Virus record (IMG/VR): IMGVR_UViG_3300032236_000653
Span: 1-26,386 of that record
Strand: one strand, 5' to 3'
Source of the DNA: a virus
DNA: 26,386 nt
Shown here one piece after another: positions 14,678 to 20,842 of the stretch. The stretch's first letter is position 1. Each line of letters begins with the position of its first letter. The notes below the pieces were generated by a model, which saw only the letters and a program-made list of their open reading frames with translations, was not told where the DNA came from and did not search any database. The position numbers were made by a program, and so were the translations under genes.

Positions 14678-16183
14678 TTAAGCCACAGTGATGGTGGTTC
14701 CACCGCTGTATTGACCGATATTGATTACAACGAATTCAGCTGGACGTTGTAGAGCAACACCAACTTGAATATTTACAATTCCATTATCAATAGCTGATTG
14801 TGGATTGTTTTCCGCATCAACTTTAACAAAGTAAGCCTGTGAAGGGTTACCACCTGTTAAGCCGCCTTGAGACCAAAATGATGTTAGGAATGCACTAACG
14901 GTTGCGTTAATGCGTGACCATAGACGAGCATCGTTTGGTTCAAATACTGCGAATTGAGTTAAGTCCTTTAGAGACTTTTCCAAGTAGATTAGTGTACGAC
15001 GAACTGGTACATAACGATCTACATAACCAGCCTTCAAGGTACGAGCGCCCATAACAACAATTCCTGAACCAGAGATATAACGGATTGCGTTAACTGGTGG
15101 GTTAGAGCTGTTTAGAGTATCAAGGTCTGAATTTGTTAGTGGGGTTACTGAAACCGCACCAGCAAGACGAGCTTGAAGTCCAGCAGGAGCTTTGAATACT
15201 CCGCGTGAAGAGTCAGTAGCTGCATACAAGCCTACGACAGCAGCGCCAGCTCCTAGAGTCTTGGTAGCGCCAGCAGGTGCTCCTACTCCAAGTGTTGGGT
15301 CAGCGATTGTGATTTGTGGATAGTAGACAGCAGCTTCAGAGCTTGCTGTGTAGGTAGCAGCCAAGGTTAGTTGGTTAGCAACTGTGTCATTGATACCATC
15401 AACAACAACAAATACATCTCCGCGACCTGTTGCATATGAGATAGCAGCATTTACGGTTGTAGCATCTGTGTATCCTGGGATGTTAAGTACCAAAGATTGT
15501 GCAACGGTGTCATATAGAGGAAGCGCAGCTGTGATGGCTGTGCTATCAACTGTTGCTCCATCAGCACCTGTGCTTAGAGCTTGGTTGGTAAGTGTTGATG
15601 GGTTCTTTGTAGAACCAGTTGATGAAGAGGCTAGGTCTACTAGTGTAATGTAGTTAGAGTTGTTGTTTACAACTGAAAGCGCATAGCGGCTGTCTGTTGA
15701 AACCATTGTAATGTCTGTCCATTGTTCAACAATGTTTGCTGAAGTTGAACCGCCTGAGTAGACAATTAGGTTAAAGTAACCTGAAGTTGTTGAGTTAGTA
15801 ACGCTGATGTTTAGACCGTTACCCCAGGTACCAACGTTAATGGCACTAACCTTTAACGTTGCTTGTGGAGAACCTGCGCGGTCATTTAGGCTACGGGTAG
15901 CTGCGTTAGCTCCGCTTCCTGAAACACGAGTTACAAATGCTTGATTTCCGCCATTAGCAAAGAATAGATAAACAGCTAGTGGTAGATCATTTCCTGTGTT
16001 TGTATTCCAAGAACCAAACTTTGAAACGTATTGGCTCCAAGAAGTAACTAGTGTTGGAACTTCTGGACCACGGTCGTTTGCTCCGATAAAAGCGGCGACA
16101 GTGTTTGATGAAGGACCAACTACTGGTGCGATAGGGTTTAGCGTTTCTTGAACGTACACCCCTGGGCGTAGATATGCTGTCAT
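14678..16183 (-). CDS. Contractile tail sheath protein
   Basis: A 501-aa sheath protein. The N-terminus is the family hallmark YLRPGVYVQETLNPIAPV, followed by VAAFIGANDRGPEVPTLVTS. The C-terminal domain contains YVPVRRTLIYLEKSLKD, FEPNDARLWSRINATVSAFL, AYFVKVDAENNP, a region VNIQVGVALQRPAEFVVINI and a final beta strand. The sheath polymerises around the tube and contracts to inject the genome. The middle (about 110-330) is Thr/Ser/Ala-rich and beta-rich, the variable outer domain. AAGGAG precedes ATG 16183, after a 38-nt gap without a gene. Confidence 0.97.
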   Translation of the reverse strand: MTAYLRPGVYVQETLNPIAPVVGPSSNTVAAFIGANDRGPEVPTLVTSWSQYVSKFGSWNTNTGNDLPLAVYLFFANGGNQAFVTRVSGSGANAATRSLNDRAGSPQATLKVSAINVGTWGNGLNISVTNSTTSGYFNLIVYSGGSTSANIVEQWTDITMVSTDSRYALSVVNNNSNYITLVDLASSSTGSTKNPSTLTNQALSTGADGATVDSTAITAALPLYDTVAQSLVLNIPGYTDATTVNAAISYATGRGDVFVVVDGINDTVANQLTLAATYTASSEAAVYYPQITIADPTLGVGAPAGATKTLGAGAAVVGLYAATDSSRGVFKAPAGLQARLAGAVSVTPLTNSDLDTLNSSNPPVNAIRYISGSGIVVMGARTLKAGYVDRYVPVRRTLIYLEKSLKDLTQFAVFEPNDARLWSRINATVSAFLTSFWSQGGLTGGNPSQAYFVKVDAENNPQSAIDNGIVNIQVGVALQRPAEFVVINIGQYSGGTTITVA

Positions 16184-16221
16184 TTAATTGACTCCTTATA
16201 TTTATACATAGTTTACGTTTA

Positions 16222-16848
16222 TTAAATCGGTATGTAGCCAGACGGGATATACGATGTAGTAGTGTTGATTTGCACTTCATCAACTAGCTTGATAGCTGTT
16301 GCTGCCTGATCAGGCGTCATTTCGCTAAGCACTCTAATTGATAGTACATTTCTTAAAAGACGACGGTTTCCAGTTTCGCTGTCTACCGCATCTCTTTTTA
16401 CAAACCCATCAAGAAACATGCTACGGCTACTTGTCTCAGTACCTAATTCATTAGGCACTAATAGATAACCGTACTTTGATGGAAACTTATTCATTAGTTG
16501 AAACATGATTGCGCGGTCATGTCGTGGGTGGCGGGAATAGGAAGTTATTTGATACACAAGGTCATAGGCAACTGGGGTGATGTAGGTATATGCCTGACCT
16601 TCAACAGGTGCGATAGTTCCGCGGTAATCTGAGTCTGTGTAGTATCCGTAGTTCTGACGGTCGTTGCCAGGAACAATGTCAATCAAATCAATTGTGATGA
16701 ATGGAAAGTCTTGGGTACGGATTTCAACATCAGGGTAGCCAAACCATACCTTTACAACGCGGTCTTGGTTCTTATCATCCTTTACAGTAACCCCTTGGGT
16801 ATGAGTTTTAAGGGCTAGGTCCTCAGCAACAATAAATGGATTTCCCAT
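16222..16848 (-). CDS. Probable tail terminator / neck protein
   Basis: A 208-aa protein directly before the sheath. The pattern VWFGYPDVEIRTQDFPFITI followed by DLIDI, and AYDLVYQITSYSRHPRHDRA then MFQLMNKFP, fits tail terminator or completion proteins, which bind the top of the tail and stop tube and sheath growth. The C-terminus (about 180-208) is Thr/Ile-rich and probably flexible. The start overlaps the stop of the gene before it (TAATG). Family assignment rests on position and on alternating strand/helix features; T4 gp15-like neck protein is the nearest alternative. Confidence 0.6.
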   Translation of the reverse strand: MGNPFIVAEDLALKTHTQGVTVKDDKNQDRVVKVWFGYPDVEIRTQDFPFITIDLIDIVPGNDRQNYGYYTDSDYRGTIAPVEGQAYTYITPVAYDLVYQITSYSRHPRHDRAIMFQLMNKFPSKYGYLLVPNELGTETSSRSMFLDGFVKRDAVDSETGNRRLLRNVLSIRVLSEMTPDQAATAIKLVDEVQINTTTSYIPSGYIPI

Positions 16849-17186
16849 TAGATTACCCCCATTTCTAATAGCATGCTTGGAAGTATCTTTTGTTCTAGGA
16901 CTAATCCTATCATCCCAGGAGCGCGGAGAAGAAAAGGACGAATAGCAGCATTAGGAAGACCGTTAAGGTCGCCGTACTCTAGGTCTTCTATATCTTCTTT
17001 AACATCATCTGGATAGTCAACAAGAAGGTTGTAATCATTATCAAAAGTAACGTTCATCTTCTGAACAAGGTGAGCAGGCCAGCCTGAGTTATAGGCGGTC
17101 ATACGAAGGTACTCAGTTAAAGGAACAATAAGTTCTTTAATAGACTTTTCAGTAAGAGATTCTAGGTTATCGTTTTTTAGTAGCAC
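16848..17186 (-). CDS. Neck-region protein of unknown family
   Basis: A 112-aa protein starting at GTG 17186 with GAGGT upstream, inside the end of the 49-aa gene (20-nt overlap). Mostly helical at the N-terminus (LESLTEKSIKELIVPLTEYL), then AYNSGWPAHLVQKMNVTFDN, an acidic stretch (DDVKEDIEDLEYGD) and a helical C-terminus ending MLLEMGVI. It precedes the terminator-type gene and the sheath, so a head-tail joining role is likely by position. No diagnostic motif is visible. Confidence 0.65.
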   Translation of the reverse strand: MLLKNDNLESLTEKSIKELIVPLTEYLRMTAYNSGWPAHLVQKMNVTFDNDYNLLVDYPDDVKEDIEDLEYGDLNGLPNAAIRPFLLRAPGMIGLVLEQKILPSMLLEMGVI

Positions 17187-17316
17187 TTCTAATAACCTCT
17201 GACGCTACATAAGCCGCTCCCAGCGATTTCAAGATGCTTTTATCCGATTCAGGAATGTTCTGAACAATAGCTTTGGCAAACTCAATATCTGAGGGCCTAT
17301 CTATTCTTTCCGCCAT
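17167..17316 (-). CDS. Small hypothetical protein, first gene of the tail unit
   Basis: A 49-aa protein that begins MAERIDRPSDIEFAKAIVQN and ends in SATKKR. ATG 17316 has AGGAG seven bases upstream. It is the first gene after the terminator and inverted repeat at 17362-17421, and its last 20 bases overlap the next gene, so it leads the tail operon. The sequence suggests a short amphipathic helical protein. No family recognised. Confidence 0.7.
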   Translation of the reverse strand: MAERIDRPSDIEFAKAIVQNIPESDKSILKSLGAAYVASEVIRSATKKR

Positions 17317-17361
17317 GGATAATCTCCTAGGGAGTAGCAATGTAAAACGCAGGGGTTGTGC

Positions 17362-17384
17362 TTAGTTTCCCGCATGGAAACTAA
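17362..17384 (-). promoter_or_regulatory. Inverted repeat in the leader of the tail unit
   Basis: TTAGTTTCC and GGAAACTAA (9-bp stem, 5-base loop) lie between the terminator and the first gene of the tail unit. It has no U-tract. It could be an operator or a 5' leader hairpin. A TATATT box lies just upstream (17383-17388), but no fitting -35 box is visible, so I do not call a promoter. Confidence 0.4.
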
Positions 17385-17391
17385 TATAAGG

Positions 17392-17421
17392 ATAAAGCAA
17401 AAGAGCCCCTTTCGGGGCTCT
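17392..17421 (-). terminator. Rho-independent terminator with GAAA tetraloop
   Basis: In the minus-strand RNA an 8-bp perfect stem AGAGCCCC/GGGGCUCU (17421-17414 and 17409-17402) closes a GAAA loop and is followed by UUUGCUUUAU. It starts a few bases after the stop of the 67-aa micro-gene (17427), so it ends the adhesin/fibre/micro-gene transcript and separates it from the tail module. Confidence 0.88.
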
Positions 17422-17426
17422 AATGT

Positions 17427-17630
17427 TTACTTCTTTTTGATCCGCTTTGCTAGTGCTTTATCCATTTTGGCATCTGCCTTAGGCGATGGGTGCTTCGCAT
17501 CCATCTTCTTATCGGACTTCTTAAAAGCCGCCTTTTGCTTTGAGGTCATACCCTTCATGACTTTAGCATCTTGCTTCTCATCAGATTTCTTTGACATCTT
17601 TTTTCCCATACATCCGCAGGTTGCACACAT
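17427..17630 (-). CDS. Lys-rich small protein with CxxCxC head
   Basis: A 67-aa protein, last of the micro-gene stack and directly before the terminator. It starts MCATCGCMGKKMSKKSDEK, with a CxxCxC head like that of the 32-aa Cys-rich peptide two genes upstream, followed by a highly basic Lys/Asp/Ala-rich helix ending ALAKRIKKK. About a third of residues are Lys. The Cys triplet plus Met may bind metal, and the tail may bind nucleic acid or simply be disordered. It starts two bases after the previous stop. No characterised family recognised; the MCATCGC start recurs in small phage proteins, as far as I know without an assigned function. Confidence 0.8.
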   Translation of the reverse strand: MCATCGCMGKKMSKKSDEKQDAKVMKGMTSKQKAAFKKSDKKMDAKHPSPKADAKMDKALAKRIKKK

Positions 17631-17632
17631 AG

Positions 17633-17773
17633 TTACATTCCCTTCTTACGGTTCATTGACATTTTCTTACCTTTAGCTCCCTTAAGAGCTTTGAAGTCAG
17701 CGCCTGTAATCTTGTTAGTAGGAGCAGCAGCGCCTGCAATCTTCTTTTGCTTTGGTGATAGTTCTTTAGCCAT
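17633..17773 (-). CDS. Lys-rich 46-aa small protein
   Basis: Reads MAKELSPKQKKIAGAAAPTN, then KITGADFKALKGAKGKK and ends MSMNRKKGM. ATG 17773 overlaps the TAA of the Cys-rich peptide (TAATG). The form SPKQxKIA...P.NKITGADF is one I associate with small conserved phage proteins of unknown function. It is strongly basic and probably mostly helical. Confidence 0.7.
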   Translation of the reverse strand: MAKELSPKQKKIAGAAAPTNKITGADFKALKGAKGKKMSMNRKKGM

Positions 17774-17871
17774 TACTTAGCCTTTCTAGCAGCTTTGCAA
17801 GTTGCACAGGTGCACTTGCATCCTTTTGCTGGTTTTCCAGCCTTACATTTACATCCGCATTTAGCACACAT
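17773..17871 (-). CDS. 32-aa mirror-symmetric Cys-rich peptide (metallothionein-like)
   Basis: ATG 17871 overlaps the TAA of the gene before it (TAATG) and its own TAA overlaps the next ATG. The peptide has eight Cys in 32 residues, at positions 2, 5, 7, 9, 18, 20, 22 and 25. This gives CxxCxCxC, an eight-residue KAGKPAKG spacer, then CxCxCxxC, a mirror image. The rest is Lys/Ala/Gly. Two four-Cys clusters are ideal for holding one Zn, Cu or Cd ion each, as in metallothioneins. No aromatic residue is present. The frame is clear and the coupling is strong; the metal-binding role is inferred from composition only. Confidence 0.72.
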   Translation of the reverse strand: MCAKCGCKCKAGKPAKGCKCTCATCKAARKAK

Positions 17872-18032
17872 TATTTCTTACCCTTCTGAGCCATCTTTTC
17901 CATTTTCTTAACGCCATACTTCTTGATGCCAGCAGCCGCAGCTACAGCAGCAGGATTCTTAGCGCCAGACTTTTTAGCTTCAGCTTCAATCTTTTTAAAG
18001 CGGGAGCCACTACCGAGCTTTGCTTTTGCCAT
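17871..18032 (-). CDS. Basic 53-aa small protein
   Basis: Starts MAKAKLGSGSRFKKIEAEAKKS, continues GAKNPAAVAAAAGIKKYGVKKME and ends KMAQKGKK. It overlaps the gene before it by 23 nt and the next by one base. The pattern LGSG.RF......G.KNPAA.AA.IG.KKYG recurs in small phage proteins of unknown function. It is highly basic and helical. Confidence 0.75.
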   Translation of the reverse strand: MAKAKLGSGSRFKKIEAEAKKSGAKNPAAVAAAAGIKKYGVKKMEKMAQKGKK

Positions 18033-18153
18033 TTTTCTTTCCTACTTTCTTAGGCAATTTTTTGCCTTTAGGCGTTTCTTCTTGCCACTGTTTTGCCATC
18101 TCTGGATGAGTAGCATACATCCAACCCTTTTGGGCTTGTGATTTAAAAGGCAT
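18010..18153 (-). CDS. Basic 47-aa small protein (MPFKSxAQ type)
   Basis: Reads MPFKSQAQKGWMYATHPEMA, then KQWQEETPKGKKLPKK and ends GKSKAR. ATG 18153 overlaps the TAA of the collagen-like fibre gene (TAATG), so it is probably translated by ribosomes finishing the fibre. The form MPFKS.AQ..WM.A.HPEMAK.W...TP....LP.K is a recurrent small phage protein, function unknown. It overlaps the next gene by 23 nt. Confidence 0.8.
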   Translation of the reverse strand: MPFKSQAQKGWMYATHPEMAKQWQEETPKGKKLPKKVGKKNGKSKAR

Positions 18154-19979
18154 TATCGTGCAATCTCCGTAATCTTTACATAGAAGGCGCCGTCAGCATA
18201 GACACTTAAAGTATCATCTGAAGAATCTCTACGAGCGTTTATTGCCAAGGTATATCCAGTAGGACTGCTATTTGTAATTCTACCAGCAAGCGGGAATAAG
18301 GTAGAGCTGCGAGTTCCCCCACCTGAAAAGTTTCCCCAATATTGGCGTTGAGCCGCAAATTCATTAGAGTTCCATGTTAATTGGGAAAAGAAAGAGTCTT
18401 CCGCTCCACCGTTTACATAATAGCGAGCATATACTTCAACAAAAATATAAGAAGATGATGAAGCTGGTGTGTATGTTTTAGAAGCAATAGCTGAATAAGT
18501 ATTTGTGCTTTGTGTATATGTAGAAGTAAATCCCATATCTGAAGCAGACCATATTGTTGTTTTAATATGTTGCCCTGCCGTATAAGCTCCAGGGGTAATA
18601 GCGCCAGATGTTCCTAAAGCACCGCCATCACTTAAAGATAAGATAGTAGTTGAATAGGCATTATCAATAACTTCAATACCGCCCGTATTGTTCATACGAA
18701 TAGACTTCTTAGGGTTTGAGGCGCCAGAGATAGTGCTTTGAAGAGTCACTAATCCAGCGTAAGAAGAGCCACCATGTTGGTTACCAGATGTAATGGTAAG
18801 TGGGTCGGTAGTTGTTGCACTGTAAGCAAGAGTTAATGGGGCAGTAGGAAGAGGGCCTTGTGTGCCTTGAACGCCTTGCGTTCCTGTAGAACCTTGTAAG
18901 CCTTGAGTACCTTGAATAGAGCCAGCTACTTGAGTAAGTGTAATAATGGCTGATGGCACAGCAGGAGCAGGAGAAGCTGCAGCAATGTAATCAATAACGA
19001 TATTAGTGTTATCTGTTTGCCACACTAATTCAAGATAATCATTAGCTGCTAGTTGAAGAGTAAAATTCCAAGCGGCGACTATATAAGGACTATTAGTGAT
19101 TACCGCAATGTTTGTGTTGGTATCTGGGACAGTTGTACCGTTCTTTTTTAACCAAATTTGTACAGTATTTCCACTCCCACCGCCGCCAGTGTTATGAAGT
19201 TGTAAAGAGAATTGAAGGTTATAAACACCTGCAGTAAGAACTTTTAATTGAGAACCGTTTTGTAGAGTTACTCCCTGACCGTTTGTATCTGTGTGGTCAA
19301 GCGTTATTGCATAAGGGGTGTTTGTATATGTAGCGCTTTGGGTAGTGTCTGACCACCAAGCTCCCCAGTTAGCAACAGTTCCGCCAGCGCCTTGAGCACC
19401 TGTTGTGCCTTGCGCTCCTGTGTAACCTTGAACACCTTGCGTTCCTTGTGTTCCTGTAAATCCAGTTGTACCAGTTGTACCTTGTGCACCCTGCGCACCA
19501 GATGTTCCTGTGTAACCTTGAACGCCTGTGGCTCCTTGAGAACCTGTTGCACCTTGCGTACCTTGCGCACCTGTTGTGCCTTGTGCACCATTTAAACCAT
19601 TTGCGCCTTGTGTACCAATTGCACCTTGTGTACCAGTTGCGCCAGATGTTCCTTGAGTTCCTTGAGCACCAGTGTTACCAGTAGAACCAGTTGAGCCTTG
19701 AGAACCTGTAGAGCCTTGAACACCCTGAACACCTTGACTGCCTGTTGTTCCTTGAAAACCTACATTGCCCTGAACACCAGTGCCACCTTGTAGCCCTTGA
19801 GTTCCCTGAGCGCCTGTAGAGCCCTGTAAGCCCTGTGTACCTTGTACGCCTTGTCCTGTTGTGCCTTGCGCTCCCTGGGCTCCCTGAGAGCCTGTAGCGC
19901 CCTGTGCACCGTCATTTCCTGCGGGACCTGGAGAACCTTGTGGCCCTACAGTCGCCCCTGTATAGAGAATATGTGCCAT
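18153..19979 (-). CDS. Collagen-like tail fibre with C1q-like domain
   Basis: A 608-aa fibre protein. After MAHILYTGAT, residues 12-200 are about 62 Gly-X-Y triplets, mostly with Gln or Thr in the third position (GAQ, GTQ, GVQ, GTT) and almost no Pro. One two-residue break lies near 42-43. Residues 203-352 form a beta-rich C1q/TNF-like domain (YAITLDHTDTNGQGV, AGVYNLQFSLQL, VQIWLKKNGTTVPDT, NDYLELVWQTDN), which in related fibres trimerises and seeds the collagen triple helix. A second short collagen stretch (354-377) leads to a C-terminal head (378-608) that could bind the receptor. The gene is coupled to its neighbours by TAATG on both sides. Confidence 0.9.
   Translation of the reverse strand: MAHILYTGATVGPQGSPGPAGNDGAQGATGSQGAQGAQGTTGQGVQGTQGLQGSTGAQGTQGLQGGTGVQGNVGFQGTTGSQGVQGVQGSTGSQGSTGSTGNTGAQGTQGTSGATGTQGAIGTQGANGLNGAQGTTGAQGTQGATGSQGATGVQGYTGTSGAQGAQGTTGTTGFTGTQGTQGVQGYTGAQGTTGAQGAGGTVANWGAWWSDTTQSATYTNTPYAITLDHTDTNGQGVTLQNGSQLKVLTAGVYNLQFSLQLHNTGGGGSGNTVQIWLKKNGTTVPDTNTNIAVITNSPYIVAAWNFTLQLAANDYLELVWQTDNTNIVIDYIAAASPAPAVPSAIITLTQVAGSIQGTQGLQGSTGTQGVQGTQGPLPTAPLTLAYSATTTDPLTITSGNQHGGSSYAGLVTLQSTISGASNPKKSIRMNNTGGIEVIDNAYSTTILSLSDGGALGTSGAITPGAYTAGQHIKTTIWSASDMGFTSTYTQSTNTYSAIASKTYTPASSSSYIFVEVYARYYVNGGAEDSFFSQLTWNSNEFAAQRQYWGNFSGGGTRSSTLFPLAGRITNSSPTGYTLAINARRDSSDDTLSVYADGAFYVKITEIAR
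18852..18920 (-). repeat. Second short Gly-X-Y stretch
   Basis: Encodes residues 354-376 of the fibre (GTQGLQGSTGTQGVQGTQG), a short collagen-like link between the C1q-like domain and the C-terminal head. Confidence 0.8.
19380..19946 (-). repeat. Collagen-like Gly-X-Y repeat tract
   Basis: Nine-base repeats encoding about 62 Gly-X-Y triplets. Several six-residue units recur (GAQGTQ, GTTGAQ, GVQGYT), giving imperfect DNA repeats where slippage or recombination could change fibre length. Confidence 0.9.
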
Positions 19980-20266
19980 TATCTAGTGACTCTTAAAACC
20001 GCGACGTAACCGCTAGATGCATGTGAAAGAGCGTAGACCTCATCGTATGGTGGTAGGTCATCAATAGTAAGAGTTCCACCAGCGGAGATAGCGCAACCAT
20101 AAGATATGTTTGTTACACCTTGGGCGCCCACATATACGGCGTCAGTGCCAAGGTTTTGAATTTGAAGTGTGCAGTTGGTCTTAGGTCCCAATGCCGCCCA
20201 TGAGTCAGGAGTTACCTTTGTTGGTGTTGTGTCATTAATTGAAATGCGCGCGTGTGAAAGTGACAT
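19979..20266 (-). CDS. Small beta-rich virion-type protein
   Basis: A 95-aa protein beginning MSLSHARISINDTTPTKVTP, then NCTLQIQNLGTDAVYVGAQG, and ending YVAVLRVTR. The alternating strands (TLQIQNLG, VYVGAQGV, SAGGTLTIDDL, VYALSHA) fit small beta-sandwich virion accessory proteins that phages often encode next to fibre genes. AGGAG lies five bases before ATG 20266, and the stop overlaps the fibre start (TAATG), suggesting stoichiometric production with the fibre. Function is inferred from position only. Confidence 0.7.
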   Translation of the reverse strand: MSLSHARISINDTTPTKVTPDSWAALGPKTNCTLQIQNLGTDAVYVGAQGVTNISYGCAISAGGTLTIDDLPPYDEVYALSHASSGYVAVLRVTR

Positions 20267-20274
20267 TCAAACTC

Positions 20275-20799
20275 CTAGTTAGCGTATTGTAAGAATTGTG
20301 GATCATTGACCATTTCTTCAGGCATAACCTGAGTACAGTCAAGTGCAAGCAAAGTAAAGCCTTCAGAGACAACACCCTTTTGCTGTGCTTGGTAAGGGCG
20401 CCATACTTCACCCTTCCATACAATTCTATGACGACCAGCATCATCTGGGTTGTTCATAATGCCTGGAACTAACTTCTCCATATCAACAGAGTTAACTGTT
20501 AGGTGTAGGAAGTCAGCGTTGTAGAAGCCTTGTTGGCTAGTCTTTGCTTGGCCTTGTGTAATAACTGCGCGGACGATAGGAACCTTATAAGGTCCAGTCC
20601 AATGCTTACCGCCAGTAAATGTAGGAAGAGAATCACCTACATCGTAAATAGGATCAACCGCGGTTGTAATAGAGTCAAAAAGCCACCACTCAGCCAGAGT
20701 TCCAACAGGATTACGTAAATCCATGGTGATAGCGCTAGCGATAGCTTGGGTCTCAAAGTCGGTGGAGAAACGTCCACCAGGGCTACAGGCGCGGGTCAT
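20275..20799 (-). CDS. Virion-type structural protein, unknown family
   Basis: Chosen start ATG 20799 (MTRACSPGGRFSTDFETQ, 174 aa) has GGGAG nine bases upstream. An earlier in-frame ATG at 20886 would overlap the glycosyltransferase by 44 nt and has no better site. Further features are DLRNPVGTLAEWWLFDSITT, HWTGPYKVPIVRAV, and a C-terminal WKGEVWRPYQAQQKG then LLALDCTQVMPEEMVNDPQF. It is soluble and beta-rich with many aromatics, and sits before the small beta protein and the fibre. It could be a fibre-attachment or head-tail protein. No family is certain. Confidence 0.7.
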   Translation of the reverse strand: MTRACSPGGRFSTDFETQAIASAITMDLRNPVGTLAEWWLFDSITTAVDPIYDVGDSLPTFTGGKHWTGPYKVPIVRAVITQGQAKTSQQGFYNADFLHLTVNSVDMEKLVPGIMNNPDDAGRHRIVWKGEVWRPYQAQQKGVVSEGFTLLALDCTQVMPEEMVNDPQFLQYAN

Positions 20800-20808
20800 G
20801 TTTATATT

Positions 20809-20813
20809 CTCCC
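20809..20813 (-). promoter_or_regulatory. Ribosome binding site fixing ATG 20799
   Basis: GGGAG, nine bases upstream of ATG 20799, is better placed than any site before the in-frame ATGs at 20817 or 20886. Confidence 0.6.
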
Positions 20814-20842
20814 GCATAGGGAAAGAAAATAAAGGGCAAAAA

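Noticed and set aside
3115-16183. Extracellular contractile injection system (eCIS) instead of a phage
   Set aside because: The baseplate order is eCIS-like, but the tape measure, tail chaperones, terminator-type proteins and replication-type genes fit a phage. The only AAA+ protein is DnaC-like, not Afp15-like, and no toxin payload is seen.
16199-16206. TATAAATA before the sheath gene, resembling a T4 late promoter
   Set aside because: A start site at the usual distance would fall inside the ribosome binding site of the sheath gene, and no second copy with proper spacing was seen before other minus-strand genes.
15987-16283. Minus-strand 98-aa ORF overlapping the sheath start
   Set aside because: It lies in another frame of the sheath and terminator-type genes, has Arg/Ser-rich composition and no domain.
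19392-19684. Cys/Leu-rich plus-strand ORFs over the collagen tract
   Set aside because: They are antisense reflections of the Gly-X-Y repeat, with odd composition and no supporting context.
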